This document shows positions 1-11,787 of a stretch of DNA of 64,000 nt, in pieces (positions within the stretch are counted from its first letter, which is position 1; each line of letters starts with the position of its first letter). The notes beneath the pieces were generated by a model. It saw nothing but the letters and a program-made list of their open reading frames with translations, did no database searches and was not told the origin of the DNA. This stretch comes from Bryoerythrophyllum caledonicum. Lineage: Eukaryota; Streptophyta; Bryopsida; Pottiales; Pottiaceae. The position numbers were made by a program, and so were the translations under genes. The DNA is taken from assembly GCA_963971425.1 (NCBI GenBank), contig OZ020517.1, positions 22,888,462 to 22,952,461 on the forward strand. The letters run 5' to 3'.

Positions 1-192
1 AAAGGTACACCCTACCCAAAGGGTGCAAGTTCAACCCTTTTCCCATTATTTCCTTATTCTTGGATATGAATAGGTACTTTCCACTTAATTAACTACTTAG
101 TGTAACTTAATCATTAATTTTTTAATTCTTCATATATCTACAACCCTTTTTACACTTAATTTTGGAAAAAAGCTAATTTTGTCATTTTGGCT

Positions 193-1541
193 CTACAGGA
201 GGTCCACAGGTTCCTTCCCGGTAGGAGTTACCGGGAGGTTTCTTCTTCTCTCATAGACCTTCACATCCCACTCCTTAGAGGGTGGGGAATCCATCCTACT
301 CACCGGTGTTTGAGCAGGTGGACCATCCTCTTCCGAAGAAGAAGATTTGGTGTGGACCAATCTCCTCTTCTTCCGGGGTGAACCCCGATCTTGCAACGGT
401 GTGGTGGCACTTGGCCGCTTGGCAAGCTTCTTGGTCAATGATAGGATAGCTTCTTGGGACTGCGCCTTCGAGTCTCGGATCTCCTTCTGAGCGGCCCGGA
501 GATCTTTCTTCAACTTGGTCACTAGGTCTAACTTCTCCCAGGCTGCCGGTAAGATCTCCCGGTTGTCCTCCACTTCAAAGATCCTCCGAAGAGTCCTTTT
601 GAAACTCTTTGCCTCCTTTACTTCCATCTCCATCTCTTGGATCTCTCGGGTCACCTCCCGGGAGAACTTGGAGATGTTCTCCACGAGAGTAAGTTTCTTG
701 GATGCCCCGGTTGGTTGTGGTGGTCTCTCCCGGTGAGACCGGGAGGTCCTCTCCTTCCTTGGAATTGCTTGAGATGAGGAGGCTTCCCGGGGAGTCCCCG
801 GTAGAGTCGATCGATCCTCCGGTTGCGGAGGATCTCCGGGAGTTACCGGTAACATCAACCGGGTCTCCGGTTGCTGAGGAGGGCCCCGGGGAGGTTGATC
901 TAAAAGACCCATCGCATCTCTCCACATCTTCTGCTCATCCGGGTCCAGACAACGGTGGTGCTCATACAGATGCATGAGATAGGGGGTCAGAAAAGTCTTC
1001 GAGCCTCCACCTTGTCGAACCACCCGAATTTGAGGCAAGATTGCCTCTTCCAACAAGGATCCCCAATCTGGGGAGGATTCTTCGAAAAAGCCTCGATGTA
1101 GGCAGTGGCCAACCGGGTCGTGACTCTTTCACGACGGTTGGGATGGAGGATTGGGTTTAGAAACTCAACTGCCCTTCTCAACCGGTGATTCGTGAAGTGG
1201 TCGCTCCGGTAGCATTCTAAAGAGTTGTAAGGTTGTGATACGTGTTCCTCCAACAGCTCCCGGTTGAGTGCGGCTGACCACTCACTCTCTTGACGAAGAG
1301 AGTATACTTCGCGCCACACGTCCACGGTGTAAGACCGGTGATTTGTCCGGTAAGCTCTCCGGGAGTTCCCGGGAGGTTGCAACTCCGACACCGCATGTCC
1401 CTTCTGAAATACCCACGGCTTCTCGTAAAACCCCTGACACCCCATCCGGATGAGGTCTTCCTCCAACTGTATGCCCTTCGGAGTCTCCTCCCACTTGTTT
1501 GGATCTATCTTCGAAAGAGTCAGCGACACCGGTAGAGCCAT
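193..1541 (-). pseudogene. gag-like protein of a CCGG-rich retroelement-like unit, copy 1 (frameshifted)
   Basis: Two overlapping minus-strand frames form one broken gene. The first (1541-987) begins MALPVSLTL and has a globular domain with MGCQGFYEKPW and FLNPILHP motifs. The second (ending at 193) starts inside it with the DWGSLLEEA segment, then a HLYEHH motif, a Pro/Ser/Thr-rich linker, a Lys/Glu-rich coiled-coil-like stretch and a Ser/Lys-rich tail. The frames join at a run of five A (about 1085-1090), where a one-base loss explains the shift. A homologue with the same order lies at 31635-33440, so this is a dispersed repeat gene. No zinc knuckle, protease or polymerase was seen. The gag-like label is inferred from architecture and repetition; a transposon accessory protein is possible. 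Confidence 0.5.
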
Positions 1542-2169
1542 GTTGTCCGGGGTGGACAGAATTCTTGAAGTGCCTGTACTTCTACCAATCTCCCTATTAA
1601 CTTATCACAAACTCCGGTCCAGCCCGGAAACACAAGTCTACCGGTCAACCGGTAGACAACTCCGGAACACTTTGCTAGAGTATGTGGATATGGGTGTCTC
1701 ACACATCTAGCAACATACAAACAACACAAGGTCACATATAATGATAACGAGAGAAGACTTTGGAGACAAGGACTTAGAAAGAGGTTCTTCCCGGTTGACC
1801 GGAAAGACCGGGAAAAAGATAGGAATTGTGGGCAAGACCTAAAATGATATGAGGAGGGAGACAACTCAAGATAAAAACTTGCCACAAGGCTAGGACAATC
1901 GACAACAACTACACATGTAAACAACACAATGAGGTCTAGATGAAGTCCCCGGGGAGGACTTTTTCTCTAGACCGGGGAGGATATTACCGGAGAGTTACCC
2001 CGGTAGACAAGAGAGGAAAAGACTCACAAACAAGAAATTCTCACAAACAAAAGAAATCCAACATGGGCAAGAGTCACCTTTGTTGTTGCACCCGCAACCT
2101 CCTTCCTTTGTCTCTTTTATCTTCTCGCTTCGGCCACAAATCTCCTCCACTTCCACAAAACCCTAAAAT

Positions 2170-2365
2170 CTCCACCAAACCCTAGCTCGCGCACTTCTTC
2201 CACCAAACCCTAGCTCGCGCACCTCTTCCACCAAACCCTAGTTCGTGCACCTCTTCCACCAAACCGTAGTTCGCGCACCTCTTCCACCAAACCGTAGCTC
2301 GCGCACCTCTTCCACCAAACCCTAGTTCGTGCACCTCTTCCACCAAACCCTAGTCCGCGCACCTC
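2170..2365. repeat. 28-bp tandem repeat, 7 copies
   Basis: Seven head-to-tail 28-bp units of the form TTCCACCAAACCCTAG plus YTCGYGCACCTC, with a few point differences. 196 bp divides exactly into seven units. Since 28 is not a multiple of 3, it is unlikely to be coding. Each unit contains an AAACCCTAG or AAACCGTAG telo-box-like motif. Confidence 0.9.
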
Positions 2366-2473
2366 CAAGACACTTGAAAAGCCTCCTCTCCTTCTTCTTC
2401 TTCCTCCTTGTTGCACCACCTCTTCTTCACTCCTTTGACTACTTCTTCAAACCCCAATTCCAAAAAGACAAAA

Positions 2474-2518
2474 TAGAGAGAGAGAGAGAGAGAGAGAGAA
2501 CCTATGAGAGAGAGAGAA
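2474..2518. repeat. Short GA microsatellites
   Basis: Two (GA)n runs separated by a few bases, on the same strand sense as the purine-rich stretch that follows. Confidence 0.85.
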
Positions 2519-2675
2519 CTAGATAGGGAGATAGAGGAGAAAATTTGAGGGGGGGAGATTTTTAGAGAAGGAGGGGGAGGAGAGGAGAGTCCCTGGAGAG
2601 GAGAGAAAAACTTCTGTGGGAGAGAAATTTCGGGAAGGGGAATTTCGAGAAGGCCACTATTGGAGGCAGCTGGAG

Positions 2676-2765
2676 CTACCCGGGTGATACCCGGGTGCCA
2701 GGGTATCAGCCCATACCCGGGTTGGTACCCGGGCTAGTTCATACCCGGGTTGATACCCGGGTATG
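2676..2765. repeat. Cluster of TACCCGGGT palindromes
   Basis: Six CCCGGG hexamers in about 90 bp, mostly within ATACCCGGGT. Adjacent motifs are self-complementary and could form alternative hairpins. The sequence lies in the untranslated part of the CCGG-rich element. Confidence 0.8.
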
Positions 2766-3199
2766 TATTTTTTTTATTTTTGGAATTTTATTTTTGGAAT
2801 CTTTTTCTTTTCTTTTTCTTTTTCTTTTATCTTTTTCTATTTTGTCTTTTCTTTTCTTTTCTCTACCACTACTACTAATTCAAACAAGAATTAGCATCTA
2901 GAAGAACTCAACTACTTCTAACTACCTTCTAAACTCAACTAGTTAATTTAGATTTAAGTGGTGATTTTAGACTTACGTCCCGGGATATCTCCCAGGACTC
3001 TTTTGAAATTGTTTCCCGGGACTTAAATTAGTGATTTTAAGACCCGGTTTTATCACCACTATAAACCTAATTAACTACTTAAGCATTTCTCTATTTTCTC
3101 TATTGGCTATCTAATCTAATTTCACACAATACTAACTATTTTTCTAGTTAACTAATACTAAAAACCCTATTTTAACTAATTTTTTTGGTAGGGGCGACC

Positions 3200-5120
3200 A
3201 AGTGGGAGTTTTAGACTCCCACAAGTCTGCAGAGCACGTTGGCAATAGCAGGGGTTCCGGCGGTGTGCTTGAGGGGGGCTCCAGTAGTAAGGCCGGGACT
3301 TGGTGCGGTGGCGGTGGGGTTTGCGCTCCTTGGTCCACAGCATCGCGCTCAGCGGCGACTCTATTATCTCTACGGCGGTATCGTCTCGCTATTGATTGAC
3401 AACCTCTTGTTCCTTGTGGTAAGTGGTTTCTCGCTTCTCTCTCGTACCGCCTTGCTCTGCGTAGTCCCTGTTTTCCTTCGCATGGGTATGGTCGGGAAGT
3501 ATGTGCGTGATTTTCTCCTCTCTTTTCAGGTGCAAGTCCTTCTGGTCTTCCTTGTGCCCACCTTTGTTATGCTCCTCTTGTACCATCGTGTGTTGACGAT
3601 GGCTTTGATATGTATTGTTGGTGCTGTTGGTTTTGTTGACAAGTTTCGAACTGTTGATGCTGAAACCTTGTTTTCTCACTACACACAAGCAGAGCTTCCG
3701 CACGTCATTCCGCTCTACAGTTCTAGGTGCGTTTTTTGGATTTCTAGTGTTTGTATTATTATTGATAGAATTTGTGATTTTGTTGTGTCTAAGTTGTGTG
3801 TGTATGGCAAGATGTGTTTAGATGACATAAATGTGTCTAAGTTGTGTAATTGCGACTAGATGTGTTCTAAAGAAGAGATTCGATAAAACTTGACTGCATG
3901 GGGATAGAAATCAAGCCTGATGATAGTGCGTGTGTTCTTGTTGGTCGATCTGCCCTCTTCATAATTTGTTGTCGTCCTCTTGCCCGAGTCTTGGTGATGA
4001 ATTTCTACTAGGTGGCGGGTTTGATGCAATTCGATGCTTGTCTTCTTCAATCTGGACTCTTGAGTTCTTCTTGGGAGTGCACAACTCACTTGTGACGTTA
4101 ATCCAGATAAGAAAGTAGGTTGAACGAACTAGTCTATGGTTTTGTTACAGAATGGCAGCTTCTAGTGATGCATTCTAGCAAATGGTGGCTAATAGTTGAT
4201 TGTGATTGTGAGTCAACTGATCTGTAGCAAGAGAGAGAGGGGGTAGGAGTGTTTATCTGTTGTGTTTGAACTATTGAGTGGGAAGGGATGTTGACGATCA
4301 GCGAACACAGATTCGGACGTTGCTGAGTGATCTAGATTCGGTGATGGTCTTGATGTAGCTTAAGTCGCTGGTGGATTTTGGAAGGTGGACTCGGTAGAGC
4401 TTTGTTTCTGTTAGCTTAAAGAACTTGCTGGACTTCGTTTTTCTTTGTTTGATTCTGCAATAAAATTTCAAGAGCTTCCGCCTACCACTTGCATGTTTTG
4501 GTGATTGGCTTCTTTTAGATCTATTGTGTACAGTTATGAGCGCGTTCCTACTTCTAGAGTGTGTGTGTTGTAATGAAATATGAGCAAATATGTAACTTTA
4601 ATATCACTAATATCGCTACACCAATGAGGATGAAGATTTGAGGGTTAGGAGGGTGTATCTAATATTACGGTGAATGCTCGTAGTGGTCCAGGGGCACGTC
4701 TTGAGCTTCTTCGTCCAGCTTATGTGTTTGATGAAACCGGATATGGGCTACTGCGGTGTTGAGATCTGAGTTTGGACGTTATGGCACTCTTGTGGAAGTC
4801 CGATCTACTGTTGTTTCTACTGTTCCTGGTTGTGTGCATCTAGATCTGGTTCCAACACTATGGACCGGCTCTCATCAGTTTTCCCACCCTGATCTACACA
4901 CGACAGCTCCGAAACTAAGCACAATAATAGATCAGAACTTTTCAGCACCCTCCCAATACAAAAAACGTCTCCCCCGAAACTCAGATCATCCAGATCGAAT
5001 GTGCAAAGGGGGGGTGTGACAGGTCCAACACTCCTGAAACCTTCGCACTGTGATTCTGCGACTAACACCGTAGTGCCCCTCACCGGTTTAAGCGGAGCGT
5101 TCAGTAGTCCATTCCCTCTG
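3200..5120. other. No supported gene
   Basis: A 206-codon plus-strand frame (3239-3859) encodes a hydrophobic, Val/Leu/Phe-rich product with no recognisable domain, and opposing frames are also open. T-rich stretches and donor-like GTAAGT sites occur, so a spliced untranslated transcript is possible. Nothing here supports a protein call. Confidence 0.4.
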
Positions 5121-5127
5121 ATTCATT

Positions 5128-6005
5128 TACTAAGGGTCTTGACTAGTAGCAAACCTCCATTTAGAACTGAGTTGGTGAGAATGGGATGGAAGTCTAAGGT
5201 TGGATATAAGACAAGTCCTAAACCGACAAGTTAAGGAATGTGCATATATGGAGAGAAGAGATAATTTTACTATTATTTTCCAGTGATAGCCAGTAGAATT
5301 ACAATTCCAACCCAAGTGATTTCATATTTTTTTGATGAAAGTTGAATTAGTTTTGAATTTTCAAACTGTGCATCCATGTTTAGTGGGTGGCCAGTGGTAG
5401 GTACCCTCCATAACCAACAACCAAAAGTAAGGGTCTTGACAAATAGTAAACCTCTATTTGAAGCTGAGTTGGTGGTTGTTGGGATAGACACCCATTAACT
5501 CCCGAGAGTTAAAGCTCAAGTGGCGGCTCCACCTCAGAGTACGGTTCCCACCCAATTAACAGGTGCATGTACTTACTATCTATATAACTATACCCCTTGG
5601 TTGTGAATTCAAATCCCCATGCCGGCGTGGTGCCTACCACCATAGTCCACCCAACTATGGTGGGGGGTGTTGAGACCTCGTTGTATGGGTACCCAAAAAG
5701 CCCTTGGGGGGATGACATGTCAGTTCTCTTCAAGGCACTTAGTGTAGAAAAATGTTTACCTTCAAAAGGGGGAAGTAGCTCTAGATTCACTACCCAATGT
5801 CCGGTGGCCATGGGACTAGTGAATAGAATGAACAAACACTATATTCACGCCGGTCACTTCGGGGCCGGAGTTCTTCTTCTTCACTATACCCCTTCCCGGG
5901 GATACCCAAGTATTATCCTTCAACAAAGGTAATGGGATGGAAGAGGGTTGGATATACCCCAATTTTATAGGCGTTGGCTGTGGGTTTCCGTTGGTTGTGG
6001 GGGAG
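5128..6005 (+). mobile_element. MITE family M, copy 1, interrupted by a SINE
   Basis: Core 5215-5490 carries the family hallmarks: AAGGAATGTGCATATATGG, then AGTGATAGCCAGTAGAATTAC, then CAACCCAAGTGATTTCATAT. The tail resumes at 5932 (GGATGGAAG, then ATACCCCAATTTTATAG). A second tail piece lies directly upstream (5128-5205), so two copies abut head to tail. Other copies are at 12.3, 23.3, 25.0 and 25.7 kb. No ORF of its own; non-autonomous. Confidence 0.7.
5490..5925 (+). mobile_element. tRNA-headed SINE sharing the LINE 3' tail
   Basis: The 5' part resembles a tRNA gene with pol III boxes: an A-box-like AGCTCAAGTGGC near 5513 and a B-box-like GAATTCAAATCC near 5605. The 3' part (about 5770-5885) is clearly similar to the end of the LINE at 56460-56577, sharing CCGGTGG, ACGCCGG, CTTCGGGG and CCGGAGTTCTTCT in order. 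It interrupts a MITE copy; the flanks TGGGATAGA and TGGGATGGA look like a diverged target duplication. It is probably mobilised by the LINE. Confidence 0.6.
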
Positions 6006-6027
6006 GTCAGCTGACATTGTCAGTTAA

Positions 6028-6928
6028 GTGAATCGCGGTCGAGGAGTATTAGCCGCCCGCGCGGGCCTGTTCCCCCGGTCGCCGTCCGCCGTTCCCCGTT
6101 CCCCGTTCCCCGTTCCCCGTTCGCATCCCCCCATTGCGAGCCTCGTCCAGACCTCGGCGCGTCTGCCGTGGCCTTCAGCCGCGCTGCGCCGCTGCCTGCG
6201 GCTTGTTGCGCCGTCCTCCGCAGCTGCAACGCCTTCTGCAAAACCATCGTCCCTCCCCAAAACTCCCCCAAAACTCCAACCTCGACCACTGAATTCATAC
6301 CCAATTTGTGGCGAGTGCCGCTGCCGCTTCTTCCTCACACCCTGCATTCTCACTCTGCTCCACTTCAGCCTCTCCACACCACGAGTTCTCTCCGTTTCCG
6401 GGGAGGAGGGAGAGAGCGAGCGGACGAGGTGGCCAGCAGATTCGATCAACGAAAGTTTACACTTTTCCTGTCTGGAGCGTCAGATTCTTAGTTGCAGACT
6501 ACGGGATTCGGACAGGTAGCTTCTTCTCGCTGCCTCGGTGCTTAAGGAAGCGAGTGAGGAGTTTTCCAGGAGTTTCGTTTTTTGTTTTTATGTTTTTAGT
6601 TAGACTAGAAGCTGGTGTGAACGTGTTGGCAGGACATAGCCGCCTAACCTAATGCGGTGTTTGTTGTTTGTTTTAGGGGTTCGATCAGTTTAACTGGGCA
6701 CGCAGAAGGTTGGTTGATTGATGCGACAGGGTTTTACGGTTTCTTCATGCTCAGGCTGGAGTGGAGGAATACTACGCCCTTTCTGTCCTAATTCTTTACC
6801 CCTAGTAAGGCTCTTCCCTATTTCTCTGATGTTGAATTTTCCCTCCCTTGTCCATGTGTTTGATGTTCTCGTTTTTGGATTTGAACAGAAGTGGTCACTG
6901 GTTCATTCGCTGGCAAGGGTAGTCAGCA
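6028..6928 (+). promoter_or_regulatory. GC-rich leader / 5' UTR region of the 6929 gene
   Basis: A local GC-rich island upstream of the gene with a GTTCCCC heptamer repeated five times (6091-6122), many C-rich stretches and donor- or acceptor-like sites (for example TTTTAG at 6672-6677). Competing open frames on both strands look composition-driven. A spliced 5' UTR and promoter are inferred; no clear TATA box was chosen. Confidence 0.4.
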
Positions 6929-8130
6929 ATGGCAAGCAGCTCAAATGGCGCCAAGTACGTAGTCCATCTTCTGAGTTTTCGTCTTGTATGAGTCGCCCTT
7001 TCTCATTTTTTGAAAACAAATTCTGGTTTAGTTTGAGTAAGGCTCAGAGTTCTGAAGTTTCCTTCCAAGGATAAAACAATTGAAACGGTTGTTATGAGGT
7101 AATTACGTCGGGTGAGGTAGTTTCATATAATCTCGAGATGAATGAATGAACTTGCTTGCTTTCGTATGTATGGGTTTTCTATGTAAGCTTTCGCACCATT
7201 TTCGACATTCTTGTTACGTTTTACAATGGTCTACACTAGAGGAAATGGTTTCTTACCTCAGGGTTGTTTTCAGAGTCGGTGTTAAAGCAGTTGAAGAAAA
7301 GGTTTCTTTCGATGTGGATAATGGCTTAGCTGATCACACTGCATCACAAAGCCATGTATATGATAACTTGGAGGTCCATGACCCTACATATCCGTTGATG
7401 CCGGCGACGGATCTTCTTCAGACTTCACAGGATGGAGACTTGGCCTCGGCAACTTTTGCGTTTGGGCAGCTCGTGGACGAGGCTGCACAGAAGGAGAATC
7501 TGGAGCTAGCGGGTAAGTACGTTATATTATGGTGAACCAATGATGTATAATTTCTCTTAATTTGATATGGCGTGTACTTCACCAGGATCTTCTGTCACTC
7601 TTTTGTGCCTGGAATGTTACTCTTCTATCTAGTGCTGCCATTTCCAGTTGTGTTTATTTGTGACCAATATTGCCTGGTAATGATGGACTGAATACATCTC
7701 CTTGTACATGGCAGCTCTCAAAGTGATATATCCGAACGCCGAAGTGAAAACCCGTCGCATCACCACCATGCACTACATGGTTGTGATGAAAATGTTTCTA
7801 TGGGACTTGTTTTTTTCAGAGTCCTGTATCAGTGGAGTGCCGCACCCAAAAGAATATGCTCTCCTGCTGAGCCGCTTGAGTGGGGAGCTGGGAACGTACT
7901 CCTTTGAAGACGCAGATTCCTTGCTGGACCCTGCTGCTGGCGTTGCTGAATGTCTGGGAGAGATGCTCACAGACATGGACGAGACTTTGAAGGTGCTCGA
8001 GAGGGATGGTGAACTCATGAAAGGACTGAGAGAAGCATGGGGTCCAGATGTTGTGGTTTATGTCCGTAGGGCGACTGACAACTACGCCCAATGCTTGCTG
8101 GGTGCGGCTGATGCGCTGAACCAGTGCTGA
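6929..8130 (+). CDS. Unrecognised plant protein, 226 aa, three coding exons (paralogue of 10829-11787)
   Basis: Modelled as 6929-6954, 7274-7512 and 7715-8130, total 681 bp. Each junction has GT-AG ends (GTACGT, GTAAGT donors; TTTTCAG, GGCAG acceptors) and phase closes. The start MASSSNGAK is the only ATG that splices in frame to exon 2. The N-terminal third is acidic and probably disordered. The C-terminal part is a compact helical domain with VIYPNAEVK, GVPHPKEYALLLSRLSGEL, CLGEML and YVRRATDNYAQ motifs. The same motifs and intron phases recur in the minus-strand gene at 10.8-11.8 kb. No signal peptide or membrane segment. Function unknown. A GTAAAA donor just after the stop hints at a 3' UTR intron or an alternative C-terminus. 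Confidence 0.7.
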
Positions 8131-10320
8131 GGTAAAACAAGCAGCTTATAACTCTTCAGTTATAGTCCTTGTTTGTTGTAATTTCACTCTCTGGATTATT
8201 TGTTGTTCGAAATTGCTTGCTGTAATGAGTGGTCATGCAGGTGAGTGGATGTTCTACGCAACACACATGGCGAGTGTTACAGATCAGGGGCAAATGACAC
8301 TGCGAGTACCCGCTAGGATTTTTGTAGATTATTGTGATGGCGCAGTCTTTTACAACGTATATTATAGTACCTGGTACTTTGAGATGTATCTTGGGAAGTT
8401 TTTGTTCTACATTAGAGTTATTTGTAAAGTCACCCAAAGTTTGAATAAGACACCCCCTCTTTTTGAGTTATTATGCTACTCTTTCCTCTCTCATTAGTTA
8501 TTATTTGAATAGAAGAGCTTAGGTGGTCTCTCATTAGGCATGGACCTATAAATCGTGGTGTTCAGTAAACTTTTGAGTTATTGCACAAGTTCTAGCTATC
8601 TTTCCTTTCCCAGAAAGTATGAGATTCCTCGATGAATATTAGCTGGCTTTCTCTCCTTCACATTAAGTGTGAAGTATTTAGAGGCGGTTTTAGTTTCATT
8701 CAAAATGAGAGAAGAGGGGGTAGCTTACTCATACTTGAGGTGACTGTAGAGTTTTTTTTCAAAGTCACCCAAAGCTTCAACCAATCATTTGATCTGTAAT
8801 ATTAGTATCTACTCACTCTTGACAGCGATTAGATCAATGGAAGAGCTAATGGGAGAGAGGTCATTGATTGTACCAAGAGTCTTAGCCACCATTCTCCTAT
8901 TTTTGCTGATGATAGAAATCGAGAGCTATTTAGGACTGATCCAAAAAAAAGAGAAAAGAGTGGTATCTTTGTACAAATAACTCTAATGTGAAGCACTCTC
9001 CTGTCATCTATCCATGCACACACGCACTGTCTATCCTCTTTGTAAGTACGAAAGTGCACAACAAACAGAGGTACCAAGTTTGTGATCTGTGAAACTTGTC
9101 CCAACTCATGCAATCTCTTTGTCTCACATCTTGAAGCATGATCTGTAACCTATAATCAAACTGAGTGCATGTTTCAGCCGGAGTATATCATGTGATCATG
9201 TATATCTATGACCACATCCTACGCAACTGGTTTCCTGAAGGTCACAAATCACAGATAGACAGTTGTGTTTGCTGTGAAGAGAGTGTGTTTATATCCCGGG
9301 CCCCCATTACAATCAGAAGCCTCACCTTGCACCCTAAAAGTCAAGCTTCGCCTGCAAACATGGGATTCGGTAGCAGCTTGACCATATCATATCCGGACAA
9401 AGCAACCTTAACAAGCCATTAAGGAGGAAGGAAGAAAGTTCGACGCGTGACCGCTTCTTGTACAGACAACTGAACAATATAATATTGGCTGCAGCAAGCA
9501 GACTTTTGTATAAAATATTGAAGGGATACGTAACGGACTCGAACATTTTCAACCCTCCCTTCGAGAAAATGAACACGGAGGCCAAGGAAGCTGGGTCAAG
9601 GCTTCTGTTAGCGACGTGTTCACTTGATCTCTGGAGCAAGTCATGGAGCCATTTGTCGCTTTGTGCAGACAATATAACAGTTGTTAGTTTCGTTTGTCTG
9701 TGTAACGGCTAGACTTCCTTATATTTTATTTATCTGTACAACTGATCATGGCACGATGACTTGCTCCCAGAAAACACTGCGACATGATCACGCAATTTTG
9801 CGGTCGGAGCTTGACTTCCTTGCCCTTTGAGAAGGTCCTCCAATGACTCCAACCCTTTGGTGTATATAACCCAACCCTCCAGCTTCAGACCAAGGTGCAT
9901 CACCTTAAGGTGATGCAGCATGGCCTTGGCAGCTTATTTATATCTAGGAGAGTCACACTTAGGATGAGATGTGCATACGAGTGTAGAAGTGTATTCACAT
10001 GTTTGTCAGTTGACAGGTAATGTGTGAGAAAGTGGGCTATCGCTGTGGAATTTTGGTGTAACCACAACGCCACGAATATCATTTGTGCACTATCACATCT
10101 TAGGCGAGAAAGAGCAGAGTTCAAATAGACAGTTTTCCATGCGTATGTACGTCATAGTTCACAGGAGATTGTTCTACCAATACTGAGTAAATAACAGGTT
10201 TGTGCTTGCCAAAATGAGAATTTCAGTCGTGATATTTACAGTACACTCAATAATTGGCTTTATGGTCCAGAACATGTTTCTGCGAAACCAAGAGTTGTGC
10301 TGATTTTTTTCTTGGATGTA
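8131..10320. other. Spacer between convergent paralogues; no supported gene
   Basis: This is 3' flanking DNA of the plus-strand gene. The phrase AGTCACCCAAAG occurs near 8430 and 8763 (and its reverse complement at 59.9 kb), so dispersed repeats are present. All frames under 115 codons lack motifs. Confidence 0.5.
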
Positions 10321-10354
10321 ATTCTGATGGAAATACAATGTCAAATTTTAGTAT

Positions 10355-10612
10355 CTAACTTTGGGGAAGATTTTCACAACATCCATTGATGGGAGTAGAT
10401 TATAGTGGTTGAAGTTATACTAGAAGTGAAAATTTTTGGATTTTGAAGATTGTACTACTTTACCAATCAATAGTCTGAATCTTACAAGAAAGTTTATACT
10501 GTGAATGGAAGAGGTACTCTGTTGATAGCTTCACATGCACATACGACATGTGAAGTAAACATTTATGCATGAATTCTCATCGTCAGTACACAAAGATGTT
10601 CCAAATCAAAAG
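10355..10612. repeat. Dispersed repeat R, copy 1
   Basis: About 260 bp match 59127-59415 in the same orientation. Shared landmarks in order are CTTTGGGG, CACAACATCCA, TACTACTTTACCAAT, GTAAACATTTATGCATGA and ACAAAGATGTTCC. No coding frame and no obvious terminal repeats. Confidence 0.7.
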
Positions 10613-10828
10613 ATAAGTTTTGTATTGTGGTGAGAGAGATCAACAATCACAAGACAATGCAGAGTCTCCTACAAACAAATTTCCTGAGTGTAAGAAAGGG
10701 CGACGAACCAGCGCCACCACTATTATTCTCTGCTTCCACCTACCTAGGCTACAAAAACCAATACAAAATTATGTATGGAAAAACATGCTCAAAGTAAGCT
10801 GATCGAATGATCAATGTTGTAGTACTGA

Positions 10829-11787
10829 TCAAAATGCCGGAGATTTGTAAATTGTCAGATAGTCATGCACCTCAGAAACCTGTGAAGAGACCATACCAAA
10901 TATAGAGCTTAGCATACCATACCATGCCATACTATCAGAATTATTCATACCATTAGAGTTTATGAAAGATGCCACAAGATAAATCTGGGTACTGGTGCTT
11001 TTACCTGATGAAATGGGAGAATGATTAAGAGCAGCAGCCGCAGCAAGCAGAGACTGCGCGTATGTGTCGGTTTCCCTGCGGACATACACATATCCATCCA
11101 GCAATGATCCTGTGTCCGCCATGGTTTTGATGTAGTCCACCATGTCTTTCAGCATCTCACCTAGACATCCGTCGTAATCAGTGGGATCTGAAAACTCATC
11201 CGACAGAGGGACTGATTCAAACGATGGCACGGAAATCAGCTCTCTGCTTAACCGGCACAGAAGGCGAGCAAACTCTTCCCGGTGAGGCACTCCTCGGAAG
11301 CCGTTCTCCGATATCTTCAGGTTATACAAGAACAGCTTCACAACGATAATGAAATGGAATGGTGTGATGCACTTGCCTTTGACTTTGGCCCTCGGATGTA
11401 CCAACAGAAGATCTGCATCATCCAACGACCATCACAGAGTCATGTCCTCTGTAACCAAATGAAAAGGCAAATCAGAAATACCAGTGTGAGTACTAAAAAA
11501 GAAGAGGGATATTACAACCCACTTCAAAGCCTTCATACCATCAACAAGAGGATAAAGTCAGAAAAAGAAGAAGGTTCATCATACTTACCGGACTTCTCCT
11601 GTTCATCCTGATTCAAGAGCTGCATGGGGACAACATTTGCAGCATCGACATGCTCTGGTTCAATCTGAAACAAGTCAGTGGGTGTTGTGGGAGATGGGGG
11701 AACCTCCAAGTGCTCGTAAAGCAAAAGCTCATCTCTCCGAAGTGCATTGCCAGATGAGCCAGCTTGATTCAAGTCAAAAACAGACAT
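10829..11787 (-). CDS. Unrecognised plant protein, about 260 aa (paralogue of 6929-8130)
   Basis: Coding exons 11787-11589 and 11412-10829, joined by a GTAAGT donor and a GATGCAG acceptor in phase 1, the same place and phase as in the plus-strand paralogue. Motifs match: LLLVHPRAKVK, FRGVPHREEFARLLCRLSREL, CLGEMLKDM and YVRRETDTYAQSLLAAAAALN. The chosen start gives MSVFDLNQAG. That exon may begin earlier, because a TTTTGCAG acceptor precedes it at 11797 and a 5' exon could exist. The last 60 residues are uncertain: a GTAAAAG donor follows ALNHSPISSG, so a further exon may replace them. Function unknown. Confidence 0.6.

Larger units (their letters stand above)
1542..3190 (-). mobile_element. 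Leader region of CCGG-rich element copy 1
   Basis: This lies upstream of the gag-like gene on the minus strand and has no convincing coding frame. It holds a 28-bp tandem array, short GA runs and a cluster of CCCGGG palindromes. The CCGG tetranucleotide is very frequent here, as in the second copy at 30-34 kb. Matching LTRs could not be recognised. The right limit near 3190 is only where the motif enrichment stops. Confidence 0.35.

Noticed and set aside
3239-3859. 206-aa hydrophobic plus-strand frame
   Set aside because: No domain, T-rich composition and competing frames; no splice or homology support.
6020-6519. Several overlapping 90-160 aa frames on both strands
   Set aside because: GC-rich low-complexity leader with GTTCCCC repeats; frames are mutual shadows.
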